From contig CM063108.1 in assembly GCA_031841125.1 (NCBI GenBank), positions 46,708,122-46,772,121 on the forward strand: a DNA stretch of 64,000 bases. Reading direction: 5' to 3'. The translations under genes and the position numbers were made by a program. The stretch is from Acanthococcus lagerstroemiae. Lineage: Eukaryota > Arthropoda > Insecta > Hemiptera > Eriococcidae. Positions 21,136 through 32,720 of the stretch are shown here, in pieces; the stretch's first letter is position 1; every line of letters begins with the position of its first letter. The notes below the pieces were generated by a model. That model was not told where the DNA came from, made no database searches, and was given only the letters and a program-made list of their open reading frames with translations.

Positions 21136-23564
21136 ACGCAGTAGTATTTTATATTAATTTGAAAGAAAACTGATTTTGGCCAACTTTGGACAAAATAATT
21201 AAGCAGTGCAGAAGTTGTTTTCCCTCGCTCCCCTCACGAGATCTCCATTTTCTCGTGTTACTGTCGTCTCTCGATACGAGAGGTCGGTAAGCGCATCCTT
21301 AACTTCTACAGAGTAACCCGAATTCCATGCAATTCAAAAATTGAAAATAAATGTCCATCCGATCTACGAATACATTTGTTAGTAAAACGTTTTCAATCTT
21401 AGAAATAATTCAAAATTCACGATAGGCAAGTGAAAAAGAAGAAGCAGAAAACTTGGGAAAAGAAAAATATGGTCCTGAAATGCGAGTCAGAACTTATCTA
21501 ATGCTTTTCATTTTAACACACCATATTTTTGTTCAACTTTTTCTTTCGAAAATCACAAAAAATTTCGTAGAATGACATTACAAGTTTGCCGCGCATTTCC
21601 AATGTGCCACCGTCAGAAAAAATATCTTGCGGTGATTTCAAAGTACTGAGTTCGCGAGTCCGGCACCACTGATTAGTGAGGTACACAGAATATATGGTAC
21701 TTTTCCGTTTCCTCCTCAAATGTAACGTTTTTCGCGTTTATGTTATACCCATGGCTGGAATGTGCCAAAGTAAAGACTAGAAACTGTCAAAATAAATTTC
21801 CGTGGAAATGATTATTTCATTCCTCCTTAAATGCAACGCGTAACGCGTGAAACGTCCCGCGTAAATGAAACGTTTTTCCTGTTTGTGTGCCAAAGTAAAG
21901 AGATAAAAATGTCAAAAAGATCAGATAATATAAAAACAGGTCACATAATGAAAAATTCGGGCCCTCAAAAAAAGTCCAGATCGGGGGGAATCTTCTTTTT
22001 CCCCCAGTATTTTCGTCAGTCCTGTCCCATCGTAATACATTTATAAACATTCATTGAAGAACATTCACACCATACTAAGGCTCATTAACATTCACAAAAT
22101 GGGTCTAGATTTGCTGAAAATTATTCAGACTAAGTCAAAATTCATTCTCACCGGTGTTTTCAAAGAGTTTCTTGAAACGAACTCATTAGGGCGTGTTAGC
22201 TGGAGGTATGTGAGGTGATTTTCCTTCAACCAGGAAAGTTACATCTTGTCCTGCAAGCATGTAGATGTAGATATGTATGCCTACTCTAACTTTTCGAAGG
22301 GCTAGATATGATCAATAGCAGAAATTATTTACTTCTCAAACTAAAGTTTCTTCTCACAATGGAAATAGTCTCACAAAATTAGTCCAGGAATTATTTTAAA
22401 CTAGTTTGATAAAATGTGTCCCAAACCTTTCAGTGTCAGACATGGTTGAAAGAGTCCTAAAAATGTCTGAAACAGGAGGACATAGGTGCGGGTGGAAGGG
22501 AGAACAAACCCACCCAGACCAAGCTGGTAAAGGGCTGGTGGACTGTAAAATACTAACGTATTTTTGACTGCTGAGGAAATAAAAGAAAAAGACAAGGGCT
22601 TCCAAAAATCTACATATCCTGGACATTTGCAAAAAAGGATGGTGAAAACGGGATCGTCAAGAGGATATTCCACCTTGTCCCGAATCCAACTATCCGCCCC
22701 TGGTCTGAAAAAGTCCTAAATAGTGTTAAATGTATCTGGAAGAGTCAAAGAATCTCAACAAGTCTACCGAAACGTTAAATATTTTATGTATATAAGAGGT
22801 TATGCTTAAACAACAAACTTGGCTCATTTGAGTGTATGTAAGACCAATTTTAGTTCCCAATAAATTGCAGTCATTTTCATGTTGTAGCAAACGTCAATAG
22901 AAGATCCCCATCCTATCAAACTAGTTTTTCTACATAATGCGATTCTCTCAGTTTTCCTTTCTTCTAGAAAGAATTTGTAGCTTAGGAAGAATATCAAAAG
23001 TATCAATATCCTCCGATTTTTCTTCTAATTTAGGTAAAAATTCATTTGGTTGATACACTCTGTCGAACCATGTCTGACAATACTGTAAATAGTAACCGTA
23101 ACTGCCCTCAATCAATGATCAGTTCCTCCATTTTATCTGTCCATGTAAAGAGAAGCGAAAAAAGACATCGGTTGAAGAATTAAATACTAAGTGCCATATT
23201 TTTCCCAACCCCTTCTAAAATAAGGTCAGCAAACATATCTACATATTGTCAAGATAAGTTGCCTGCTTAGTGGATGAAGGAGGATTATTTTGAGACACCC
23301 AACTTGAGACACCCGGGAATAATATCTCTGCTGCTAGAAGGAAAGATGGAAGGAAAGAATTGGGCAGGGGCTGGCAAAGATTCGTTCAACAGATAATCAA
23401 GAATGTCAAATGTAAGAGTTATTTGGAAATGAAAGAACTCGCACAAGATAGGAAGAAATGGAGAGCTGCATCAAACCGGTCGTCAGACTGATAAACTTAT
23501 CAGTTATCATCATTATAAGCATAAGCGCATAAGTATGTCTGTTGAATGATTGTATGTATTAATA
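21136..23564. other. Intergenic sequence, nothing assigned
   Basis: No coding region was recognised. Around 22430-22760 GTCTGAAA / AGTCCTAAA-type words recur irregularly. AACGTTTTTCC and GCCAAAGTAAAGA words repeat at 21724-21775 and 21865-21901, a short diverged duplication. Confidence 0.3.
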
Positions 23565-24109
23565 ACAGAGTGTCTACCAGCCACGAAAACCCCGAAAAAA
23601 AAAGAATTTTTAAAGGTCATGAAAAGCACAAAACACGCGAAGAAGTCACGAGTTTTTACAAAATACCCGCAAAATAATAAGAAAGTTACTATTTTAAATT
23701 TTCGGTGAAGAAGAGTGGGTACTTTTCTAATGAGTAGAAAATTAAAGATGAATTTATACTTTTGAATTAACTTGATTCTACATTGCTTACCATACTGATC
23801 AACTTCCAAACATTTATAATTTACTGTAATTATTATCTAATTTTCATGACTGATTTTAAGTATCGTGCATTATTCAATTATGTCAGTGGGCAAACAAGGG
23901 CATCTCCTCCTTTCTTTATTCTTTTACTATTGGCACCTAATTGTGCCAACTTACTGTTAGTTTTACATAGTTTCTCATGTTTGTTACTTTCAGGTTTTCT
24001 GTCTAATTCATGGATTGGGGGGGGGCGAAACTATATTTCAAAGGTCACGAAAAAAAAAAACCGAAAAAGCCCACGAATTTTCATTATTTGATTCTGGTAG
24101 ACACTCTGT
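23565..24109. mobile_element. MITE with 16-bp perfect inverted ends, AATA flanks
   Basis: ACAGAGTGTCTACCAG at 23565-23580 is mirrored by CTGGTAGACACTCTGT at 24094-24109. AATA stands directly outside both ends, a possible 4-bp target duplication. Next to both ends AAAGGTCAYGAAAA and CACGAA words occur. The interior is AT-rich and non-coding. The superfamily is uncertain. Confidence 0.82.
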
Positions 24110-25479
24110 AATACTTTGCACATCGTTTAAGAAAGTACGAGCATGTGTTTTTGTCTGAGACTAGGGGCATAATCAGACTGTCTTTCAAGGGCCAACAATT
24201 CCCTAGGTGGCAAAAAGAGAAATTTGTGTTTAAGAAACTGTTCTCCATCACTGAAAATACGACTGGGAAGTTGAAATAAAACAAAAATGTCCTCTGTTCA
24301 CCTTCCATTTTGCATATAAGGTACTCGTCTGTTAATTTGCGCACACCCGCGAAAGTCTGTTAGTTTTTTGTCAGACCCTGGGTGATTGATTGTAGCTTTA
24401 ATGAAAACAGACAGATTACAGAGTGAATGATGATTAGAATGAATGAACTACAGATGGCCAAGATAGGCCACGAAATCCTTGTAAAGCGATTCATGGAATC
24501 GTGGGCGACCTTTTTGTATTCTCGACAAACTTCCTAAATGTCGTGCGCCTCCTTTTGTTCGGACAAAAAGAATATATATAGAACCGCAGCCGGGACCAGC
24601 CGGGAACGCGCGACCGCTCTCAGCCGACCTTTAAAATCGACCGTGAAATTTGTAAAATCTCCATTAATTACGTCAACGGCGCCGCTATCAAAGAAAAAGT
24701 TGACTTTTTTTTGGACATAATCCCATTTTATCGGCGCCCATCGCCGTTCGGGGCGCTGTGTGGCTTACACGTAGGGAGAGTGCCACATGCTAATTGTCCA
24801 TCCAGATGGATTCGTATTTGAAGGAAGGCAAGGCAAAGAGCTGGCAAACTTACTCGTCGGCAGTACATTGATAGGTGTACATAGTTGAAGTTGACAATGC
24901 CGCTTTTAAAATCAACCTATCAAATTTGACCTCATGGTGGAATGGAGACTGGCCAATTTTTCTTAGCCGAGACAAAAGAAAGCTCTGATCGCGCAAGTAT
25001 TTCTCGCTTTCATATAACTGTAAAATGTTTTCGGTGAGTAGATTGCAAAAATTGAACTATTGAGATCACGTGAAAGTGAACAGTCCGGGCAAGTACCCAC
25101 CATAAATTTTCATGATGCGCCACGTCTGGAATGGAAGGGTGAGTCACCTGAACATTTGTGCCAGAAGCATCTTCTTTTTCACAACGTGCTGGTTTCTGGT
25201 CACTAACGACTGAAATAATAGCCGGTGAGACAGGTCCGTGGGAAAAGGAAAATTCTCTATACAATTTCGGTAAACTTAGCAGAAACTGAAGAGGAGCTGA
25301 ATTCTTTCTCCAGTGTTGGACAACAACGAGTTTCTCTCTCATACCATTAATCAATACGGGTCAGACTTCTAGTTCTCTTTCTTTGATACCGAGTCATCGA
25401 CTGGGCCCAGAACTACTCAACCTTCAGACATCACTCGCTCTAAGAGGTTCATGCGCACGGATCGCCTAATATTCTTACG
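24110..25479. other. Spacer with a CpG-rich patch
   Basis: The 24540-24760 stretch is CpG-rich and not repeated in the window. No exon could be defined. The third coding exon of the ABRA-like gene was searched for here without success. Confidence 0.3.
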
Positions 25480-25483
25480 AATG

Positions 25484-25741
25484 ATATATGGCTTCAGGAG
25501 GCTGTTTACGAAGTGTCTAGTGCCATAACGTTCATAAAGGGGTGTTTACAAACTATCACTTTTCTAAAGTACCTAATACCTATTACAGCTCTTATCTTCA
25601 TTATGGACACCATGCCACATGTCCTTATAAATCGATAAAAACGGATAAGATCCATAACTTTATAATCGTTATAAGACCTATAAACAGGCCATATATAGCT
25701 CCTTTATACACTTCATTAACAGCCTCCTGGTATCTGGTGCA
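25484..25741. repeat. Imperfect inverted repeat
   Basis: TTCAGGAGGCTGTTTACGAA at 25493 pairs with TTCATTAACAGCCTCCTG at 25715-25732. Flanking ATATGG/CCATAT words may extend it. It is probably a small degraded foldback element. Borders are unclear. Confidence 0.45.
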
Positions 25742-26046
25742 AAGTGAAAGCATACCCGAGCCTCTATCAGATCCTGATTAACTATCATGCTGTATCCTAA
25801 TTTTAATGACAATTACAACAGGAAATAAAGAGTATCAATTTCCCTACTGAGCTTTAGCATACTCTGCACATCTCAAATGTAAGTTTTCAACGCTTACTCT
25901 TTCATCATGGTTCCTACTCTTTCTCGAACGGATCAAATATCGATCCTAAGAAGCAGATTAGTAACCCCTCTATGTTTCCAAAGAAAAATCAAGTGTATAA
26001 GGTACATGGCATACACCCCTGAGAATCTTATTCGTAATCGTCTTAC
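25742..26046 (-). other. Start of intron 2 of the ABRA-like gene
   Basis: It follows the GTAAGA donor. No recognisable acceptor plus Costars C-terminal exon was seen. Sequence is AT-rich and unique. Confidence 0.4.
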
Positions 26047-29000
26047 CTGGAATAAATCGCCGAATCTAACAATTACCGGCGAGTTTTCATCAACTTCTTC
26101 ATCCTCGTCGTCGTCTTTTTCCCGGTACTTGGCCTGGTACTGACCCATGTCGTAAATGATTTCGCACAGTTCCAGGATTTCGCGACATATGTGGGAATGT
26201 GCCTTTCGACCTCGTTGTTCGGTTTTGGAGCCAGCTGCTGGTCTGAAAAAAGTGCAGTCGTTTTTTGGTACTACAGAATATTTCTACGAATGGAAATGAA
26301 GCTGTAGCAGGGAATAGAGAGTCATTGTGAACAGTCAAATAGATACTACTGAGAAGTCCTGCAGTTTTTGAAATAACCTGTTTTCTGTTGTGCTTCTCAA
26401 AACAGAGGTTGCTAGTTGACCTTGGACTGAACAGTCACATAGCGAACAAGGTAGAAAAAAAAAGTCTTACAACAGTTTTCGAAGTATTCTTTATTAGTAA
26501 ATGAAATGGAGGTGAGAGGAAGAAAGTTTTTAGCAGTTTTTCTGAATGAAGTTGTAATTTTTCTTGGTTATCGAGTAAATCTGCCCACCCCCTTCAAAAT
26601 TGCTTCAGACTTGATTATTTCCGACTTTAGTTTCACGCCTTCTTCAAGACCATCCCAGGCTTTTTCACGCCTCTTCCAAACTTTCAAATTTGTCTAAGAC
26701 TCTTTAGAACTAGTACAGACTCATATAAAGTTGTGTAAGACTCTTTTAGACCGTGTCAAACTTGATTAAAGCCCTTTAAGACAGTTATAGACTTGTTCAA
26801 GTTTCTTTCAGACTCATTTTAGAGACTTCAAAACTCCTCCAAAAGTATTTCACACTCTTCTAGACTTGGTTAAGACTCTTCAAGACGTTTTTAAAGCTTA
26901 TTGAAACATTTTGAACTGTTCACGACTTGGTTATAAAATATTTTTCAACTTATCCGTTCTATTTGGGCATCAAAAAATCTGGAATTGTTCGCCGCTTGAA
27001 GATATTCGGCCTGGAGAACTAAACCAACTTTGATAATTTAGAAAACTCCGACTTAGATGTCAAATTTAATATTAATAGTTTGGTACAATAAAGCAGAATA
27101 AATGCAAGAATTCTCGGAAAGCTGAAATTTGTACGATTGATCAATTGAACATACTGAATAATTTTCAAGAAGTCCCCGAAAATCCAAGTGGACCTTCGTC
27201 CCTCAAATTCGCGAATGTGTCGGTGAATCGATAAAAATGATTTCATTGAAAAATGTTTCGAACAAAAGATCTCCCTCGTTCAATTTTACTGAAGGGAGGT
27301 CCTTTGAAGCGTTTCCCAAACATCCTGGAAATGTGTTTGGAGAGGGGATTGAACATGACTCTTGGCACTACCACATTACTATCGACTTTATGGGAGAAAT
27401 CTTTTAATTTTTGACACTTTCCCAATATCAGAAGGTTCTATGAACCGTAAAGTTATTAACTACCTCCGGGTTCGTTTCTCGACCTCTCCATCTACATATC
27501 CCTGAAATTATTCCCCCCCCCCCCACCATCCTGAGAAACTGACGCGATGCTCGAAAGGGTAGTTCCTGTGGCCGGGGGTGCGGTGTCATAGGGGCCACTT
27601 TGGCATGCGTGCATCGCCATACGTCCCACCACACATGATGAGTATCACAGTAAATGCGCGAAATGAAATTTAAATTTAGATGCATAATTGAAGTTGAAAC
27701 ACACAACATACTGATAGTCAATGTAAAAACATACAGTTCCTGTTAGGTGTACCCCCCCCCCCCCGCCCAAAATTTTGCTGATCCCCTCCCTTGGAAAAAT
27801 CCTGGCTACGCCACTGGTTTAAAGGGTCCATGAACTCATTTTTGGTAGCCATCTGACCCTAATGAGCAAATTGGGATATCTGATGAGGAGGCTAAAAACT
27901 AAAGATATCAATAAGAACAACAGGGATGTCATTTCTTAGGTTCTAAAAATCTTTGAACTTACGGTTGACAATATTTTGATCTGAACTTGCGAATTGTAGT
28001 AGGGGGGTTTCCTGCTGATAATATTCTCGAGCAGATACATGATGGGTATCTTTTCGTAGTTTCTGTTTTTGTAGATTTTAAAGTTCGCCGAACTCATTTT
28101 CGGCGCTCTGGAATCGTTCATATCATTCTGCAAAGTAAGAGGAAGAAGAAGGGAGTTCACAAGTATTCATGTTCATTGGTGGGTTCAATATGTGTATCAT
28201 TCTTTAGGGTTAGTAAGAAACGAATTCATTTTTGACAATGCATCTGCTCATAAATATCATTAGCAGTTCACGCCCTCCCCGCCCCTCAGATACCACAATT
28301 CAATTATTATAATCTAAACAGGGCCAAAAATGATTTCAGTGACATTCAGAACCTACCGAATGGCATTCATAATGCATCTGCTCATAAATATTGGTAGCGA
28401 TATACTCCCATCTGGCTTCCTCAGGTGCGGCAGTTTGTAAGTTACGGATATAAAATTTCCAAAAATGAGTTCAGTGACCTTGAAACCTTAAGACATGCCA
28501 TCCAGATTGATTTTATTGATATGTTTAATTTTTACCTCCTCCAAATATTCAACTTTTTGCTAATTAGGGTCAAATGGTTATCAAAAATTAGTTCAGCGAC
28601 CCCTTAAACCAATGCAGCGACACCAGTATTGCAGAGCCTATTTTAATGGGCCATGCCGCCCAGTTTTTGGCGGTATTAAAAATTTGTTGGGCATGTTTTA
28701 TTTGAATTTTGGTTGTGTTTTATGGGACAGAAAGAAAATTCAACAGCATTGAAAATATTCCAACTTCGGTATTTGGGCAACTCTGAAAAATCTTTAAAAT
28801 AGGTCTTGCAGTATTGTGTTTCGTAGAAATTTTGAACCTCGCCCCACTTCCAGGGAGTGGCGGATTTATGGCAAAAAGCCTACTCAGCAAATGTCCAGAG
28901 GGACTCACCGTTGAAAGGTTGGAAAAACGATCTCTTTCAGATTTTAATAGTCTCCCCCCGACCCTCTCAAAAAATCAAACTTTTCGTAGGGCCCCTTTAG

Positions 29001-32000
29001 TACAAAAAAAAAATCACGCGCTTCGGCCCGGAGGAAGCAGGGGCGGAAATAGAGTGAAAAATTGGGGGGCTGGAGCCCCAGCGCCTAAAATAACTTTATA
29101 AAAGTCCAAAAATCATAGCCCCCAAAAGAAAAAAAAACCACCATAAAAATAGATTTTTGTCTCTGTAATACCTCCTTTGTAAGACAAAAAAGAAAAAGAA
29201 AAGTCTGGCTGTATTAAGATTAATATTTAAAAAATAAAATTTAGGGAGGCTAATTTTGAAACCGGGGGGCATAGTCCCTCTTAGCCCCCTCCTATTTCCG
29301 CCCTTGGAGGAAGCCTAAAGAAATATTAGAAAAATTAATAGAAATAAAAAGATCAGTCGATGTATTTTACTGAGGATCCACTGTGTGCAACAAAAATCCT
29401 ACAATTCTGACAGTGTCTCCTAAAAAGAAAGCTCAAACGGTCTAAGAAAATCAGACAGTATTATTGAGGGCCCCGGCAAAAAATCACACGATCCTAGGAT
29501 TCTGGTAGGAGCCTCTAAAAATAAGTCGGACGATTCAAAAAAAGAACAGATGATTTCAGTGAGGGCCACTTGTGTGCAAAAAATCGCACGCTTCAGGCAC
29601 GAGGCAGCCTAAAAAAATATCAGAAAAATGAATAGAAGTAAAAGGATCAGTCGATTTATTTTATTGAGGATCCACTGTGTTCAACAAGAATCCTACAATT
29701 CTGCCAGTGTCTCCTAAAAAGAAAGCCCAAACGGCCCATAATATTATTAAGTGCCCTCCGGCAAAAATCGTACGATCCTAGGATTCTGACTGGAGTCTCT
29801 AAAAATAAGTCAGAAGAGATTAAAAAAAAACAAAAAAACAGATGATTTCAGTGAGGGCCACTTATGGGCAAAATATTGCACGCTTCAGGCAGGTGGCAAA
29901 CTCAAAAATATCAGAAAAATAAATAGAAATAGAAATATCAGTCGATTTATCTTACTAAGGACCCATTATGTGCGACAAAAATCCAACAATTCTGGCAGTG
30001 ACTCCTAAATAGAAGCTCAGACAGTCAAAAAAAAATCAGAAAATACTACTGAGGGCTCCCTCGCAAAAAAAGCACGATTCTATCTGCCCCCCCCCCAAAA
30101 AAAAAAAAAGTTATTCGATCGAGAAAAAAACAGACGATTTTACTGGAGGAAGAGCTCTTTGCTCTTTCCTTGGAGAGGTTTAGTGTTAACTGTACAGAAT
30201 TTCAGCTTTCTGATAATTTCTGCAAGTGTCAGTTTTTTTGGATAATTCTACTAGATTAACATAAACTGTCACCTAGAAAACAAAACCTCAGACTTTTGCC
30301 CCTTTAGAGCTAATAGATGATAGCACGACTATGTTGATTATTGCTGTCTAACCAAAATTGCTAAAAATCAGTTCCCCCTAATTAGTTCCACATGTGACCC
30401 TCTACTTATCCAACTAAATCACGCATACCTAAATTCTGCGTAGTCTCATGAATTTCGAAGTGAACTGATGCAGAGAAGGTATTACCAATCAATCGTTTCA
30501 CAAACACGGCCATGTATGGGTTATCTATCTTCAGACAACAACTACTCGACTATTCTCAGACTGTCCCCTGCCTCTGAAACCACTAATAGTCCAGTAAAAT
30601 AAGCAAGAATAACTGAAAAATGTCAAACATTTGTATCAATGATTTTTTGCCGAATATTGTTGGTATTGGCTGTCTTAGTTAAGACAAGGAACCTCGGGCT
30701 CCAGGTAGCTTACGAATTTGTGGTGTAGGTTCCAGCTCTATAAAATTAGTTTTTTTGCTAAACACCTGAAACCATCTAATTCGTGGAACAATGTTTGAGA
30801 CCAAAATTGTTCCCCATCACATTCTGTGTAAAATGGGTTCTATTCAATTTTTCCGTAATTACACTAGAAATATCAAAACATGGAGGTGCAATCCGACCCT
30901 AACCTTTTTCGTTACTATACATTTACAAAGACCTAGGAACAAGTGGAATTTTCAACGTTTTTGTTGTCATCTCGACTTCAGAAAACAAAGTGAATGCAAT
31001 TCACTTCTGGACACATTTTCTCCATCTACATCCGTGGAACTTTGTCTTCTCTCCCTCCTCTGTCGTGTATACCGCACTTTGAAATTTGTGTTTTTCTGTG
31101 TTTCTTAGTATCGGAAATTGTTGTTAAATTCATTTTCAGCGTCAGTTGCCTGAAATGAAAATTCTGACACCGAAGGAAGGGCCCATAGAAATAACGATGA
31201 TAGTAAGGGCAATGCAGATATTATTATTCAGGTCCTCAAAGTCGCCAACTCATTTCTTATTTCAATTCAGCCTTTAAAGGAATATAGTAATTCCTAGGGA
31301 AAGAAAAATGAGCGGCAGAAAGGCCCGCCTCAGGTATCAGAATATTAAGTTTAAGGTAAAAAATACGAGTACGACCAAATATAGAATTAGTGACCACCAG
31401 TACTTGGGAAATTATGATTAGGGTTGCTGAAGGTTTTAAAAAGTTGTATGAAAAGGTTATTCCTAATATTAAAGAATACAGAAGCATACAAAATCCAAAA
31501 CGTGGTATTCACAGAGCGAAGGTGAGGGATTTCAGGGATGAGTGAATGAAGATGTAGAGAAACGTGTGCGGCAGTAATAGCATATTTTTTGTTGCTCAAG
31601 TCGAAAGGATCCAAAAATGTTGAAAATTCTACATTTTTTCCCATATGCTCTCTGTAAATCTATGGTGAAGAAAGAAGTCACATTGCACCCCTCCTCTCGG
31701 CATTTTCGGGGCAGTTGAAAAAAAAATGAATTAAAGTTTTTTTACGTAGAATCTTTCGTGAAACCGCTGCACTTCGGAGCATTTTCTCCCACATTTGATA
31801 GTTTTCATTGTTTCAGCAAAAATCCAATTTGGGGGACTTAAACCCCCACAAAAAAATTGTCAGATCACCTTGCGGCTGAGAGTTTTTATGGTAATCGAAA
31901 TTGCGAAAACCAACGGTATTCCACAAAAGAGTTTCGGATACCAATGTACGGGTTTCCTTTATTGTCCGTTTTTCGATATAATTTTACTGGGTTGCAAATC

Positions 32001-32235
32001 CAGGATAAAGGTTAGTGTGACAACCTACAGGACAAAGAGCTGTTAGACACGATAACGGTACTCACTTGCCGTACTCCTCTTTCGAGAAGATCGGTCTGGG
32101 CGACGGCGACCGCGAGCCGCCTTTGAAACCTCCGGAAAAAGGATTCAACGACTGACTTTCCAGGTGCTTGTTAACCTTCTCATTGAACTGGGACACTCGA
32201 TCGCTGAGCGACCCGAAAACCACAGGTTCAGTCAT
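26047..32235 (-). CDS. Abra: ABRA/Costars-family actin-binding Rho-activating protein, partial (exons 1 and 2)
   Basis: The coding parts are join(complement 32235-32066, complement 26242-26047). Exon 1 starts MTEPVVFGSLSDRVSQFNEK and ends KEEYG plus two bases of an AAA codon, at donor AA|GTGAGT. Exon 2 follows TTTTTTCAG|A and reads KPAAGSKTEQRGRKAHSHIC, then REILELCEIIYDMGQ, an acidic loop (EKDDDEDEEVDEN), and VIVRFGDLFQ at donor CAG|GTAAGA (phase 0). The joined product has 122 residues. The pattern (YG-R/K-P-x-AGSKTE-x-RG, then H-I-x-R-E-x-x-x-L-C-x-I-I, then V-x-FG-x-LF) is that of the Costars domain. Known family role: binds actin and stimulates Rho/SRF signalling in muscle (vertebrate ABRA/STARS); insects have single homologues. 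The rest of the domain (the RARKHG...FEGE block) should follow in exon 3, which I did not find between 1 and 26046. The intron is 5823 bp and full of repeats. Frame, splice sites and phase all agree, so this is probably a live gene. Confidence 0.86.
26600..26940. repeat. Degenerate short-period tract (TTCAAGACT / AGACTCTT words)
   Basis: AAGACTCTT-like words recur at roughly 14-25 bp spacing for over 300 bp. A complementary-looking tract lies at 32950-33110, on the other side of exon 1. Confidence 0.45.
27531..27630 (+). repeat. SINE-like conserved core, copy 1
   Basis: GCGATGCTCGAAAGGGTAGT, GGCCGGGGGTGCGGTGTC, GGCATGCGTGCATCGCCATA and CGTCCCACCA occur in order. The same order is seen at 49507-49602 (inverted), 61531-61617 and (partly) 62274-62328. 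The GCTCGAAAGGG...TTCC...GGGC part is also present in the tail of the tRNA-derived SINE. Confidence 0.75.
27725..27814. mobile_element. Possible hAT-like right end
   Basis: A C-run is followed by CCTGGCTACGCCACTG, the mirror of the CAGTGGCG... ends seen elsewhere. No matching left end or target duplication was identified. Confidence 0.35.
27820..28640. repeat. Degenerate tandem family, unit about 120-140 bp
   Basis: AAATGATTTCAGTGACA (28328), AAAATGAGTTCAGTGACC (28463) and AAAATTAGTTCAGCGACC (28583) recur, and GCATCTGCTCATAAATAT occurs at 28241 and 28374. Related words are at 5049-5206 and 8650-8670. Confidence 0.5.
28960..30160. repeat. Satellite, unit about 293 bp, at least three units
   Basis: Landmarks AGATCAGTCGATG (29350), GGATCAGTCGATT (29646) and ATATCAGTCGATT (29936) are 296 and 290 bp apart. 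Each unit also has ATCCACTGTGTG-like, CCTACAATTCTG, CAGATGATTTCAGTGAGGGC and CGCACGCTTCAGGC blocks. The first unit is interrupted by a hAT element at 29038-29305. C-rich and A-rich runs end the array near 30080-30110. Confidence 0.85.
29038..29305. mobile_element. hAT miniature element in satellite unit, target duplication confirmed by empty sites
   Basis: It starts CAGGGGCGGAAATAG and ends CTATTTCCGCCCTT(G), inverted ends. GGAGGAAGC occurs on both sides (29030-29038 and 29306-29314), an 8-9 bp duplication. In the later satellite units the same site reads GCACGAGGCAGCCTAAA without interruption, a natural empty site. The interior is T/A-rich and non-coding. Confidence 0.92.
30161..32065. other. 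Intronic sequence without recognised repeats
   Basis: No coding exon, inverted repeat or known element was recognised. Short minus-strand frames at 31257-31644 have no protein-family signature. Confidence 0.3.
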
Positions 32236-32720
32236 AACTCGCGAAATCGGAGACGAATTTTAAATTCGCGAATAAAAACGGCGAACCGAAAACGGAAAAC
32301 CGGACGAATGAAAATTGGCGAGACGAATAAACGCTAATGCGAAATCGACGGATTAACTCGCGATCGTGTTTACAGTTTTGGAATTTTACTTCCGCTGGAT
32401 GGACGGCTCGAGAGAAAGTAAAACTGACTCGAGTTGCGGCTGATGCGATCGCTAAAGTTTTTATTGCGTTAATGAGAGCGACCCAATAATTAAAAAGCGA
32501 AGTGGCGTCCGCGAGATGGCGCTCCGGCGACTGGGCAGCGGCATCGCGACGGCCGCCCCAAAAATCGACTTCCTCTTTTGGCCAAAATCACGCGTCGCGG
32601 ATGCAAATATAGAATCGGCGACTTTCGCGCGTGGTTCGCTAAGAAAAAATTGTACAATTTTTAGCCGTCGTGACTCATACGCTTCACATTCGCTCGAGAG
32701 GTTGTAAAACGAAAGCGCAT
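32236..32720 (-). promoter_or_regulatory. CpG-rich 5' region of the ABRA-like gene
   Basis: Upstream (higher coordinates) of the start codon, CG dinucleotides are far denser than in the rest of the window, with words such as GCGAGATGGCGC at 32510. No TATA box is evident at a fitting distance. It is inferred to hold the 5' untranslated region and promoter. Transcription start was not located. Confidence 0.4.

Larger units (their letters stand above)
26243..32065 (-). other. Intron 1 of the ABRA-like gene, repeat-filled
   Basis: It is bounded on the minus strand by GTGAGT (32065) and TTTTTTCAG (26243). It contains, from high to low coordinate, non-repetitive sequence at 30161-32065, a ~293-bp satellite (28960-30160) with a nested hAT element, a degenerate repeat (27820-28640), a hAT-like right end near 27800-27814, a SINE-like core (27531-27630) and a degenerate AGACTCTT tract (26600-26940). 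Confidence 0.75.

Noticed and set aside
25010..25354. Minus-strand frame as the missing third ABRA exon
   Set aside because: The sequence lacks the RARK...FEGE pattern of the Costars C-terminus.
28960..30160. CRISPR-like array
   Set aside because: Units are ~293 bp, diverged, without short direct repeats and unique spacers, in a eukaryotic intron.
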